The notes under the pieces: model-generated
The model's database searches: none
What the model was told of the DNA's origin: nothing
Seen by the model: the letters and a program-made list of their open reading frames with translations, nothing else
Shown here: piece after piece, positions 47,694-59,424 of the stretch
Layout of the letters: every line of letters begins with the position of its first letter
Position numbering within the stretch: the stretch's first letter is position 1
Position numbers and translations under genes: made by a program
NCBI GenBank assembly: GCA_002245135.1
Contig: NGBS01001168.1
Location: 1 to 64,000, forward strand
DNA length: 64,000 nt
Direction of reading: 5' to 3'
Origin: Proteromonas lacertae
Lineage: Eukaryota > Sar > Bigyra > Opalinata > Proteromonadidae

Positions 47694-48100
47694 TTAAAAA
47701 TCAATTATTATTAATGATCAGGCATTAATTTACAGTATATTATAGAATTTATGATTATTGTGTTGTTTGTATCACAAATAAATAAACTACATAGAGTTTG
47801 AAAAGTATTTAAGAACATTCATTCTATTTTTCATATAACGAAATAGGGCAATCATTTTTTCTTGGTAAAATGAAATTGCGAAGCGATTCACTCGATCTAG
47901 TGAGTGAAAATTGATTGTTGTTAATAAGATCATAGAATAGTATTATTGCTGATTAAATTGTTAGAATATTTTATGATCATCTGGTGAATTAATAGACTTG
48001 TCAATTTATACAAGCAATAAACACAAAGAATCATTTTAATTCATTCAGAAAATTAATTCGTTTTTTTTAGTTTAAAAATGTTTAATTGAAAGTGGTTGGT
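47694..48100. other. Intergenic region with small palindrome
   Basis: A 0.4-kb gap between two plus-strand genes. At 47887-47908 a 7-nt stem (ttcactc/gagtgaa) encloses an 8-nt loop, in a locally GC-richer patch. A ttcgtttttt motif at 48057-48066 lies about 35-44 nt before the next ATG. Nothing else stands out. Confidence 0.45.
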
Positions 48101-49303
48101 ATGAACACATCTCACAAAATAATACATATAAACTCAAAATGTCTAGACGATAGTGATGCAAAGAAGATTTTGGTATAAATATTATTTAATAGTAGATTAA
48201 CGCATTTGAACAAATTAAATCGACTAATCGGATTCTTTCAAATAGTCTATTACTCTCATTGTCGGAAAAAAGTATTTATGTCGCGAAATCCCTGTTTTGT
48301 ATACATCTACTGTTAATGTCTTTTATAGTGAATGTATTTGAAGTAAATAGAATAGCCATAGCATATTTAAATATATGGCATAAAGAAAACTTATATAGCT
48401 CAATCACTCCTCAATTTTTTGTTAAACAATTCCCAGTAACCACTGAAGGAATAATAAGCAGCTTTTTCCCTATAAGTATAATTATAATTATATCAATTAG
48501 ATTCAATCCCTTTCCATTCATTTTTTGTCTTTTTGTGTATTTTTTTATTTTATGATAATGAACTTGTTTTCTCATTATTATTAACTCTATCAAATGTTTA
48601 TAGTAATAAATTAATATCAGTTGATCAAATTAAAGATTTTATTCATCTCTACAAACTAGATGACAGATTATTAAATTGTATAATAATAAACCATTTTAAT
48701 AAAGAAGAGGAAGTATTTCCACCCAATACCATTGGTCTTAAAGAATTTAAACAAATGTGTTATGTAGATCCATCCTATATTATGGCTATTACTTCCCTGA
48801 AAGATTCATTAAAATCATTGTGTTTTTGTAATAATGAATATATTGAGATACATAAGAGATTTACCTATTATTATACAAACCCATGTCAAGCTACTGATCG
48901 TTGTACCATATTACCCAATGCACTTAACAAAATTCCTGAAATGAGTGATGTTGAATATTTGAATAGCATTAATATTTATAAATGTGGAAATAAAGGTAAA
49001 AGGAAGAGTAATAAAATAATAGATGCGAATTATATCAACTATAAGCAAAATACGGAAATTATATTGAATACTGATGTATCAGATGAATCTTGTTGGAGTA
49101 GAATTGATCGTAAATATTTTCATTATAGATTGCCACCTTATTATTATGATTATGGAGTAGAACATCCTAATTACAGTAATTTGGAGGAAGTTATATTGAT
49201 GGCTAGGAAAATATATGGATATTCTATAAGGCTTAATAGAACTAGCAGATATAATTCAAAAGAAGTGATTGTGTGTGATGTTTTCGATAATAATGATAGT
49301 TAA
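48101..49303 (+). CDS. Unknown protein, tandem paralogue 1
   Basis: The ATG at 48101 (MNTSHKIIHINSKCLDDSD) leads across a short intron near 48170-48192. A region follows with SNSLLLSLSEKSIYVAKSLF, then a second intron near 48475-48500, then FLFYDNELVFSLLLTLS. That piece and SVDQIKDFIHLYKLDDRLLN have a faint EF-hand-like pattern (D-x-N/D start, helix after) but no complete loop. The C-terminal block YHYRLPPYYYDYGVEHPNYS...EEVILMARKIYGYSIR-type sequence is shared with the next gene. No signal peptide is obvious. I do not recognise the family; a calcium-related role is only a weak possibility. Confidence 0.6.
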
Positions 49304-49664
49304 CTAGTTAATGTATATTTAATTATTTATATTATATATACTGTTGTTTTATTCTTGGGAATGAAATAGATGAAATAGGAAAATAAACCACATTAACAAA
49401 AAAACTAGAAATGACAGTATTTATCAATTCAGGAGAGATAAAAAAATAATTAAAGATATTAAAATATAAAAATGTTGATAATTCACTGTGAATAAAAGCA
49501 CTTGAATGAAATCACTTATTTCATTTTTTTGGAGGCTATATATCTACTCTTTAAATCACTCTACGCTTATATCATCGAGTTTTTTTTTCTGAATAATGGC
49601 CTAGACTTAAAACAATATCAAATACAACCAAATACCGTTTAAGAAAAAATCTAAAATATATAAT
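49304..49664. other. Intergenic region between tandem paralogues
   Basis: A 0.36-kb AT-rich spacer with poly-T and poly-A runs. An accgttta element at 49634-49641 lies about 25-30 nt before the next ATG. No ORF or RNA gene is seen. Confidence 0.5.
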
Positions 49665-50981
49665 ATGAGCGGATTTGCAAGATCCTCCTTATCAGGGATT
49701 ACAAACGTTCCAGATGATGATCTGCATAATACTAACTATTTATTAGCTCTAGTATATTTTTTATTCTAAATTATATAGAATGAAGCTAACAAATGTTGTA
49801 AGAAGTCAAATAGGTGGTTATCAAAACATCTTTTATTACCTTTATCCAGAATATGTATAAGTGTCGCACAAACCCTTTTTAGTATGATTAATTTCAATAC
49901 CTTTTTAGTGAATAAATGCGAGATAAATAAAATCATAAGAACATACTTAATGATGTGGAATAAAGATAGAAATATAACCGCAATACCAATAGGAACGTTT
50001 CTTATGCCATTCCCCGAATGTACACATGGCATCATTCGAAATTTTTTCCCATTAAGTATAGATTATAGTGTTATATATTTTTAGGATATGTATCTTACAA
50101 AAAATTCTTCATTTTCGTCACATTGTTTCTTTTTTATGATGTAGACCTTATACTATCATTATTACTAACTTTATCTGATATAAATACTAATTTAATAATA
50201 TCATTTGATCAGATAAAAGTGTTTTTAGAAGATTATGGTATTGATATCAAGCTCCTTTGTGAAATAATGCAAAGAAAACAAGAAAATAGTTTTAGTAATT
50301 TAAATCAATTGTCAGTTGATACATCTGATGATGCTGTAACTTTAAAAGACTTTAAATTAATGTGTTATCAAGAACCGACATTCTTGAAGATATTGTTTAG
50401 ATTAAAAACAACATTGAAAATGATGATGTTTACAGATATGGAGATGATCAATTTAAAAAATAAATTTTCATTTTATTTCACACATCCAAAATTAGCTGAA
50501 ACAAGAGGAGAATTAACTAATGGAATAAAAACAAAACGCAAATGCTAGTAATAAATCAAATTTAGCTTCCTCTCCACCTTATCTTCCTTCGGCTAGACTT
50601 AGAGGTGAATCTCTAAATAATAATAATAATAACATCAACATATTATTAGATGAGAGGGCTGATTCTGATGTTTTACATCCTTCTGAATTACAGGCAACTC
50701 TCAGCATCAGTAGTATCAATAGTAACAAAAATAAACACTCTTCTGTTCATAATATTGATGATGATACTATACCAGCAGAACCTTGTTTACATTGTTTATT
50801 TCGTCATTTAATTAATTATTCATCTCCGCCATATTCTTATGATTATGGATTGGAAAATCCACAGTATAAAGATTTGGAGGAGATTATTTTAATAGTTAGA
50901 CATTTGTACGGTTATTCTATTAGAAAAACTGATCAAAGACAATTAGGAAGAGCTGTAAAGAATTATATAAAGAATATGTAG
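49665..50981 (+). CDS. Unknown protein, tandem paralogue 2
   Basis: The start MSGFARSSLSGITNVPDDDL is followed by introns near 49753-49779 and 50055-50083, in places corresponding to those of the gene at 48101. Shared blocks are RICISVAQTLF, LFYDVDLILSLLLTLSDI, LKDFKLMCYQEPTFLK and the C-terminal YSYDYGLENPQYKDLEEII. A one-base break in the AAAAACAAAA run near 50535 separates the N-terminal frame from the C-terminal one, which contains an Asn run and Ser-rich linker. The stop is TAG. Similar intron placement and the common C-terminus prove a tandem duplication. Function is unknown. Confidence 0.6.
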
Positions 50982-51158
50982 TAAAGTTAGTTTATGTGAT
51001 TAATATAAGTATATAGTTGTTACACATAATTGTAAAAATATATATAGTATTTACAATTTGTGTTTATTATATTTTAACAAAATGATATACAATAAAAAAC
51101 AAAATAATGTAACTATGAAACTTTATATAATGAATATTTTATATTCAGATGTATTATA

Positions 51159-53029
51159 TTATTTAATTATATTTATATTTACATTTACATAAAACAATTT
51201 TAGTAAATCATTACATCTCGATATGGTAGAATCATCCCAATGTTGTTTCTTATAACTACTTATCCTCTTAGTAAACAATTTGAATGTTTCACCACCATAT
51301 TTCTTAATATATTTCACTATCCACTCATTACTTATTAACACATTGTAGATATGTTCTAATACATTATAATTCATATATTGAAAGTCTTTCATCAACACTA
51401 AAATCACATCTTTTGTTATTTCAGTAAATACATTGTTTTTTAAATAGCTATTACTAATTTCATTAATATTACTACAATTTGAATAATCATAATTCTTTAA
51501 ATAATTTAAAGCATCTAATAACAATGAATAAAACAATGGTTCTTTCTCTTTATTACATATAGGCCAATGTTGTCTTAAGTATTTTATAAATAAACTACAA
51601 TATTCAAATTTCTGTTTTAACACATCTACAATTAATGCTCTATATCCATCGAAATAATAAAATATCTCATCTAATTTTAACAAAGGAAATAGAACTTTTT
51701 TAACCATATTGTCTAAAGGTATTTTACTAATTATATCTACTTTTGTTTCGAATAAAAAACTATTAGAAATAAATAGAGATAATAAATATACAAATGAATA
51801 AGATACAAATAATCAGTTAAACTATCAAAGTTATTATCATATATTTTATAGTTATATTGACTTATCACATCAGTTAATATTCTAAAAATATCAAGTTGCA
51901 TATAAGGTAAATGGTTAAATAATGATTTAATTGCATTTACATAAATCATATTTTCAGGAGGAATAGAAGATCTTAATTCATTGAATAACTATATAAGTTA
52001 AAAAATATAATAATATACAGTAATAATAATTCCTTCTTTTAATATACCTTCTGCTGATGATTGTACAAAATCATTTGAAGTAAATATTATATCCATTAAC
52101 TCTTGTGAATTATTCCATAACAATTTATAGTAATATTTTCTCAATTTACTGCTATTATTATTATTATTATTATTACTTCCAAAACTCCAACAGTTTATTA
52201 CTGAATCTGGACTACTATCCACTAAATTGTTTTTGTTATAAAACAACATAACACTTTGAATTAATGTTAAACTCATTGACATTGTTGTTTTATTACGAAT
52301 GTAATGGGATTTATCTTTAAATATCAGTAATAATTTATTTATATTGTTATTCAATTCATTTATTTGTTTATACTGAGAATCAGCTGAATGGATTGATAAG
52401 AGTGAGTTCATAATTTTTAGACTTTGAGCTAATAATGTAATTGCATGAGATGTTTGATTGTTATTTGTCAATGCTTCATAGCCTGGAACGTTTCCATCAC
52501 TTTGCATCCTTCTATGTAGGTTTACTTTCTGTAATGAGTTACTACGACTTCTTGGAGGAGTAGAATTTGGGGTATGTGTTGGAGGAGTAGATGGTGGTGT
52601 AGGCATGTTTATCTGTTTCGAAGCAATATTGAAACTCTTGGATTTAGTCTTAGCAAACATTGTACGAGGTGATTTGAAGAAATATACATTTTTCTTGGGG
52701 GGTGGACTGGGGTTAGGACTGAGAGGAGGCGTATCTGCTAGACTTGCGGAATCTAAGCTAATGCTTCTGGATGGTCTTGGAGGTTTTAAATTAGGTTTCA
52801 CATCAACAGTTTCTTTGATTGATTCAAAACTAAGGCTACAAGGAATTGAATCTAGATTTTTAGGCTTTGTACAATCCTCTTTTTCGGCTTTAAACAGCTT
52901 AGGCAGACGTCTCATAAAACTTTTCTTCAAACCTGATTGATCTGCTGAATACCGTGGACTATCTGCAGGACTGGCGATAAATCCAGTGTCGTTATTCTTT
53001 TTAGTAGGAGATATTATAGGAGCTAACAT
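51159..53029 (-). CDS. PP2A B56-type regulatory subunit, divergent paralogue 1
   Basis: The C-terminal half matches the B56/PR61 helical repeat fold. Visible pieces are VKKVLFPLLKLDE, then LRQHWPICNKEKEPLFYSLL (the B56 signature KYWPKTHSPKEVMFL), and LKDFQYMNYNVLEHIYNVL-type sequence followed by SSYKKQHWDDSTISRCNDLL near the end. The N-terminal 180 residues are Ser/Pro-rich and disordered (TPPSTPPTHTPNSTPPRSRS). Introns near 51973-52007 and 51763-51809 join the exons. B56 subunits direct the PP2A phosphatase to substrates. The chosen start is the ATG giving MLAPIISPTKKNND; upstream there is no better in-frame ATG. It is one of four such genes in 11.5 kb. Confidence 0.75.
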
Positions 53030-53311
53030 GACCAAATTATTCCTTAATGTTAGATACAATAGAACCTACTGTAAAGTGGAGTATGAAAAAAGTTGAAAAA
53101 ATCTAAAAAATAAATTTCTATTTTATTTTGCATTTTCCCATATATTGGAAAGTGCGATCATTGTTTTAACATAAAAATCATATTTATTGATTATCTATCA
53201 AGCAATTTATCATTTTATAACACTAATTACCGCACACAAATAGATCATAAATTAACAATATAACGATAACAGAGGTTAAAACATATGTATAAAATTATAC
53301 TCACATAAGTA

Positions 53312-55063
53312 TTAAATGGGTGCTGTTACTTTTCTTCTCAACAAAGCTAAATGACCTGTAGCGAAACTAATTGATTGTACAAAAATAATAAATATACTCA
53401 TCCCATTTTATATTGTTTGTAGCGGTTGTAATTAATGTCAACTTATTGACTAATAAAGGATAATCCTTTAAACACTTCATAAATGCAGGTGTGACAAAAT
53501 CATTCACTTTATCAGCAAGCTATACATTATAATAACAATATATTAACATAATAAAATAAATATATACACATGATCTGCCTTCTTGTATAATGGACACTAA
53601 AATATTCACAATTAACTTGAAATTCTCTTCACTCACGAAGTTCATATCAATAATATTCCTTGTGACTATTTCTAATAGTCTTAAAAAGGACACTTCAGTA
53701 TCATGATTGCTCTTTGGCCAGTACTTCTGTAGATTCTTCAAGAATACTGTGTTCATCTTTCTATCTCTCCTTAAATAATCGCCAATTACTTGTCCATATA
53801 TTTCATCATATTGCAATATATCTTTCTTTATTAATGGCAACAAGATTTTGTTTAAGAATTCTGATGCTTCAGCTGACAATCTCAAACCAGATGGTTTGTA
53901 TAAACTATATAATAAATAATAATAATATATACTCTGCAGCGAATTCTAATAAATTTCTAATAGAAATTTCATCACTAATTGTAATTATATCATATATATA
54001 ATCCGTGAACATGTGCATAATAATCTTACGAAATTCCTTTTGCAGATTGAATAACTTTCGATGAATGATTAACAAGCAACGGTTTAATTCTTCTTTTAAT
54101 TCATCATTGACTGTTAATAATAGATGAAGTAATGAGTTTATTAGATTAACTGGAAATATCTGACGAATTATTCCATCAAAGGCTGGTGATTTAACTACAA
54201 CAACAATTGTATCAAATAACTTCTATTTTTTTTTATTAAAATATATTTTATATACAATAAATAATGTTTTATAATCTTTTGGTTGTATGTAATCTAATAA
54301 TATCATTACACAGTTAAAGAACAATACTCCGTCATCTTTACTACATTGATTAACTGCAGTCTGAAATGAATTGAAATTCTAATTAACATAATATTAATAA
54401 TTATTATCATACTTTAACCATTATGTCAGTGATTTGTAATGGTTTTAATTCATGGTTAACTATCTTTTCAATACTATTTGATATTGAGTATAAAGATTGA
54501 TTACTTGTCTTTGTCAACATTGATATTATTGACAGTGGTTTTGGTGCAACTGGAATAATAGTAGTACTTTTGTTAATAGCCTCTAACTGAAATGGTGTTG
54601 ATACTGATCTTTTGTGTTTTGAAAAACTCTCTGTTAGACTAACATTTTTACCCGCTGTACCAAGTTCATTATGGGCTGGACTTAAAGTAAATGACTGTTC
54701 TTCGGCTATTGGCTCAAAACTGATTGAAATCTCATCAAGATTTGAATGAAATGTTTCAGGTTTTTGTATTGAAGAGGATCTAACTCTAGGATGAAGTGGA
54801 GGAGAGTTATCGACTTTATTCGATGAACTAATCATCGGTAATCCATTCAACAGACTGCTAGAGGTTGTAGCTTCTTTACTAGATGCAGCTCTCCCTATCC
54901 TACTATTTCTATTAAATGAATAATCTCTATTAATGGGAGGGTAAGATTGTTGTGATGAAAGAGGAGGTGAGGTGTCTGAACCCTTCCCAGGGTAAACAGC
55001 AGGCAATGGAGTAAGTTGACGATGTGTCATGCCTGGGCTCTTTTGAAGAAGTGATTTTCTCAT
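53312..55063 (-). CDS. PP2A B56-type regulatory subunit, divergent paralogue 2
   Basis: The start is the ATG giving MRKSLLQKSPGMTHRQLTPL; an upstream in-frame ATG pair at 55141 is an alternative. After a disordered Ser/Pro-rich N-terminus, the B56 core includes NDELKEELNRCLLIIHRKLF...LQKEFRKIIMHMF (family: RERxxLKxxLHRIYxKF...RxFIRxxIxNxF). Then come NKILLPLIKKDILQYDEIYG and LQKYWPKSNHDTEVSFLRLL. Introns near 54381-54415, 54226-54257, 53907-53935, 53522-53568 and 53370-53400 restore the frame; the protein ends RRKVTAPI. It would act as a PP2A targeting subunit. It is adjacent to paralogue 1 on the same strand. Confidence 0.72.
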
Positions 55064-55433
55064 AAAATTGTAGTGATTTTTTGAAAAGACACAATTTTTT
55101 AAACCTTTTGTTAAGATACCAAATGCATATATATTCATCACTGTTGAAGTTTACACTTTAAAATAATTAATTTCTAATAATTTCAGAGTGATATTCGAAG
55201 AAAAACAATTTAACATTTTGTTTTAATAATTGTATTGACATTTTATATTGATTTTCTAAATAATATAAACACATACAACATAGTTTTATTTTTATAACTA
55301 TAGCTGTATTGCTAGTTTAATGATCTAAGCTTGGATATTGGTTTGAGTTAAAATATAAAAAAAAACATATTAATTACAAATATCATGAAAACAATTATAA
55401 TAATGAAAACAAAACAACAACTTAATCCACTTA
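55064..55433. other. Intergenic region upstream of B56 paralogue 2
   Basis: A 0.37-kb AT-rich gap; 55064-55141 could belong to the B56 gene if the upstream ATG is used. The rest has poly-A/poly-T runs and no ORF, RNA gene or CGTT element. Confidence 0.45.
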
Positions 55434-56606
55434 TTACAAATCTTTAAACATATCTTTTGACAATTCAATATTTATCTTTACAGCTCCCAAATCTATTCAC
55501 AATAAATAATATAATTAGTATATTATATATACGAACATCTGAATTTGATAATGATACTACAATATAAGTATTTGGAGATAATAAATCAATATATAAGTTA
55601 TAATAACCTCTAACTAAATTCATTGATTCAAATGAATATCTTGATTCACTATTATAGTTAAATATATATTAATAATAAATACTTGCAAAGCATAACCAAA
55701 CCTTTTAAAACATTACTTAATAGATCGTATTTTCAGTGTTTTTAGCTAATTCATTTCTATGTTTAGTATTCTTATTACTGTATTTATTACAGGTAGATGA
55801 AGCTATTAGTAAGAAAGTTGACCTTTCGTAGAGAAAAACCTCGTCTGATTCGCATATTTCGCACAAACTATCTAATTTCTTTTGCAAATCTGGTAAATTG
55901 GGAATTAATGAACAAACTATTGTTCCCCATGCTTTATATATAGTATTATCCCAGATTGAAGTAAAAAAATAGTCAATTTTCTTATTATCCGCAAGCGAAG
56001 GGAAACTTTTTATTACAATATCATTAACCAATTTTGAAGTTGTTTTAAATATTTCTTCTCTTTGATAAGTTGGAATTAAGTCAATTTTTGTAATTATTAC
56101 GAATATTTGACATCCTGATGAATATTCTAGTAATGCTTCGATTGTTTTGTTGAAAAATTCTAAGTCTGTGGCCTGTTCATCTCCACTTAAATGTTTAACA
56201 TCAAAAGTATATATCAAGGTTTTTACATTACTAAATGTATTTTCTCTTTCACTTCCAAAATAATTGTCATAAAATAAACTCTGACTATTTAAAAATATAA
56301 AATGTGAAGAAATTAGTATATTTATACCCACCACAATCCCATATACTAAATAGCATTCCATTAAGAAAACGAATTTGAGAATGTTCAACGTTGACTATAC
56401 ATATATAAGTCAAAAAATAGCAATACAAGTTGCTGCTAGTTTTTTGGTCTCATTGGCTAATAAATAAAAATAATGATTTAAATAAATACGTAAATAATTA
56501 GCAAATATAAGTGATCTCATTGAACTCTTGCCAGATCCTGATCTACCCATCAATAACACCTAATATTATATTAAACAATTAGCAATACCTTATGCGAAGC
56601 ACTCAT
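55434..56606 (-). CDS. RagA/Gtr1-type GTPase
   Basis: Splicing from the ATG at 56606 gives MSASHK then [20 protein letters not shown], the Rag P-loop. [13 protein letters not shown] and WDCGGQ follow, then [28 protein letters not shown] (the G4 region), [13 protein letters not shown] and ADEV-like [17 protein letters not shown]. The C-terminal Roadblock-like end has [20 protein letters not shown]. At least five introns are GTAT...TAG. One one-base break near 55733 interrupts the frame before that end, within a run of A. RagA/Gtr1 pairs with RagC/D to recruit TORC1 to lysosomes in response to amino acids. The Rag-type switch II WDCGGQ confirms the family rather than Ras or Rab. Confidence 0.85.
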
Positions 56607-56813
56607 TGTTATATTCTTTTAATAAATTCAATCAATCAGTAGATATCAAAGAATTTTGATTTTCTAATTAAAAATTTATTCGTTTCATAAAATGATTATT
56701 TAAAAAAAAACAATTCATATAATAACATTATTAAAATTCCATATAGGTCATAACTTTTAAATATATCAACATAGTACTAAAATCAATCAATACTATATAT
56801 AATTTCCATATAC

Positions 56814-57544
56814 TTACATAATAACACAATCTCCCTTCTTCTTTAATGACTCTTTCATTTTCAAACCTTCTCTCAATACAGTATCAAATACAGTTGTTAA
56901 ATTTTCTTGTGTTCTTGCACTACATTCAACATAAGCAGCAGCATGAATTCTTTTAGCCACTTCTTCTCCCATTTCTTTTGTTACAAACTCCTTTCCTTCT
57001 TCCTTAGCCTTCTTTAATGCGTCAGCATCATTTCTTAAATCCATTTTAGTTCCAACCAATAGAAAAGGCAATTGAACTTTAAAACATTTTGGATTTTTCT
57101 TTTCATCAGTCCAGAATGTGTTTATTTCTTTATACCACTTCTTTTCAGCATTTTCTAATGAATCTTTACTATAATAAATATAAAAATATTAATATATACT
57201 TGGTTAAATCAAAACATAACAAAAACATATCTGTATTTGGGTAACTAAGTGGTCTTAATCTATCATAATCTTCCTGACCTAATTAATATAAATCAATGTC
57301 TTAATACCAGCAGTATCCCATAAACCAAAAGTGACTTCTTTACCATCTATTGTTTTATTTGATTGATAATTATCAAATACTATTATTCTAATTATCTTAT
57401 TATATACCAGTTGGAATATATTCATCTGGGAATTTGTTCATACAGTATGAGATTAATAAACAAGTTTTTCCAACAGCTCCATCCCTATAACATATATTAA
57501 TGCATATAAAAATACCCTACAGCAACACATTTAACATTCTGCAT
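56814..57544 (-). CDS. Rac/Rho-family small GTPase
   Basis: The start is the ATG at 57544 ([10 protein letters not shown]), interrupted by a 30-nt intron inside the P-loop ([20 protein letters not shown]). Later parts are YIPTVFDNYQ (switch I), [20 protein letters not shown], the Rac/Rho insert-region sequence [20 protein letters not shown] and [15 protein letters not shown]. It ends in a Lys-rich tail with CVIM, a CAAX box likely to be farnesylated (terminal Met). Four introns of 27-32 nt are present. Rac proteins control actin and membrane protrusion. The sequence GTKMDLR in the G4 position and the alpha insert are diagnostic of Rho-family members. Confidence 0.92.
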
Positions 57545-57727
57545 CTATGGATAAAGATATTGAATGAAAGAAAAATAGTATAACTGAAAGTAATTTACAT
57601 GTAATTTATGTAAAACCATTAAATAGTAAAAAACAGGAAATGTATGTAATGCAAAGAGTAAATTAGTAATATTTATTCTTCTCAATGTAATAATAATATG
57701 GATTATCCCATTAAATTTATCAAATTC

Positions 57728-59101
57728 TTATATCTTTTCATAATTTTCGTCATATCCTCTCTTTTTCTTATTCCTCTTTGATTTCTTAGATGAACCTCCT
57801 CCACTCTTTGATGGCTTTCTACATTTCTTACAACAACATCTAATACAACATACAGTAATCACAATTAACAATATAAATGCAATACAAAGTGCAATAATTG
57901 TCAATATTTCTTTATATCCCCAATACAATCCTTGTGATGCTAATGTATGGAATTCAACTACTCTGTGATCAGTAGCAGTTATTGTTGCACAACCAAAATT
58001 CCAACCAAATATATTATCTGGAGCAAATTCACTTGCATCATTACCTTCGCAATTAATCTCCTTTATAACTTCTTTATTGAAACTATCTTTGTTGATAGAA
58101 AACATTGAGAACTGACAGGTTAATCGGTATTTATCTTTCTCAACTTCATTACATTCAGTCCATGCTTCATAAGTGATATTTCCTTTTGGTTTTTGACCAA
58201 ATCCATCTTTCCAAGTTACTGATTCTAAGGAGAATGGTGCATAAGGAGGTGCTTCTGTTGGTTCTGGTGTAGTTGGTTTTGGTGTATAGGTGGGTGGAAT
58301 TGGAGGTATTGTTGTTGGTTTTTGAGTTGTTGGAGCTAACAGTTGTTGGTTTTGGTGTTGTTGGAGCAACTGTTGTTGGTGTTGAAGTGGTTGGAGCTAA
58401 AGTGGTAGGCTTTTGAGTGGTTGGAATTGGAGTGGTTGGTGGTACTGTTGGTGGTACTGTAGTTGGTTTTTGAGTTGTTGGAGCTAATGTAGTTGGAGCA
58501 ACTGTTGTTGGTGGAACAGTTGTTGGAATTGATGTTGTTGGAATTGATGTTGTTGGAATTGATGTTGTTGGTGCTTGAGTTGTTGGTGCTGGACCTGATG
58601 TTGTTGGAGCTGGAGGAGCAGCTGTAGTTGGAGGAGCAGCTGTAGTTGGAGGAGCAGCTGTAGTTGGAGGAGCAGCTGTAGTTGGAGCTGGAGGAACAGC
58701 AGTGTAGTTGGAGCTGGAGGAGCAGCAGTTGTTGGTGCTGGAGGAACAGCTGTAGTTGGAGCTGGAGGAGCAGCTGTAGTTGGAGCTGGAGGAACAGCAG
58801 TTGTTGGGGAGGCGTGGGAGGGAACAGCAGTTGTTGGAGCTGGAGGAACAGCAGTTGTTGGAGCTGGAGGAACAGCAGTTGTTGGAGGAACAGCAGTTGT
58901 TGGAGGCAGCAGTGTTGGCTGGAGACAGCAGTTGTTGGAACTTGTAAAATTCTTCCTCTTAATCGTGATTCCTCTAGAATAAATTAGTTGTGATAAGAAA
59001 TACTAGAATCATAACAAAATCCAGTGCTAACACAAACAAGGAACAAAATGAACAGGTTAGACTATATAAAAAATTATCAGATAAGATAATACAGCTTTCA
59101 T
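57728..59101 (-). CDS. Mucin-like type I membrane protein
   Basis: From the ATG at 59101 a short exon (MKA) and two introns of about 31 nt give a signal peptide (SNLFILFLVCVSTGFCYDS). A long Thr/Pro/Ala repeat region follows (TTAVPPAPTTAVPPAP-type). The ectodomain reads YAPFSLESVTWKDGFGQK with several Cys, then comes a membrane helix (ILTIIALCIAFILLIVITVC) flanked by CCIRCCCKKC, and a basic tail. Such O-glycosylated stalk proteins coat cell surfaces. One-base shifts inside the repeat near 58345, 58705, 58815 and 58915 break the frame, which is expected where repeats confuse sequencing. The juxtamembrane Cys cluster is a plausible palmitoylation site. Confidence 0.75.
58350..58935. repeat. Tandem repeat encoding Thr/Pro/Ala mucin region
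   Basis: The plus strand shows dozens of gttggagctggaggaacagc-like and gttgttggtg-like units of 12-24 nt. On the coding (minus) strand they read APTTTAVPP/TTTVPPTT. Unit length varies in steps of three with a few exceptions that break the frame. This is the most GC-rich stretch of the window. Length is likely polymorphic. Confidence 0.85.
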
Positions 59102-59424
59102 TTGAGATTGTTTCAAGCCTAATTGAATGAGGTTTGAGTTTTCAAAAAATTTCACATATCAATTTTTACAGATTTTACTAATTTCTACTTCATTTTTAAT
59201 AGAAACAAAAATATTTAATGATATTCATCTCATCTAATAACATATGAACAATTTATAAATGTAATAATAATGTTTTTAACTCATACATATTTTATATTTT
59301 TTTAACATAAAACTCTCATAAATTTTTCATTCTTCTACTAATCTACATAATATAATAAAAATACACAATTTGACTGTATTAAAAAAATATCAGTTAAAAA
59401 ATTATCATTCTCTTGTTTTTATCA
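59102..59424. other. Intergenic region between divergent genes
   Basis: A 0.32-kb AT-rich gap between the mucin-like gene start and B56 paralogue 3. It has homopolymer runs and no ORF, RNA gene or clear CGTT motif. Confidence 0.5.

Noticed and set aside
47887-47908. tRNA or structured RNA gene at the palindrome
   Set aside because: No cloverleaf arms, T-loop or anticodon arm could be built around it; only a single short stem is present.
58682-58987. Plus-strand ORF rich in Cys/Trp/Ser repeats (WRNSSCW units)
   Set aside because: It is the antisense shadow of the Thr/Pro/Ala repeat of the minus-strand mucin-like gene, which has a signal peptide, membrane helix and introns.
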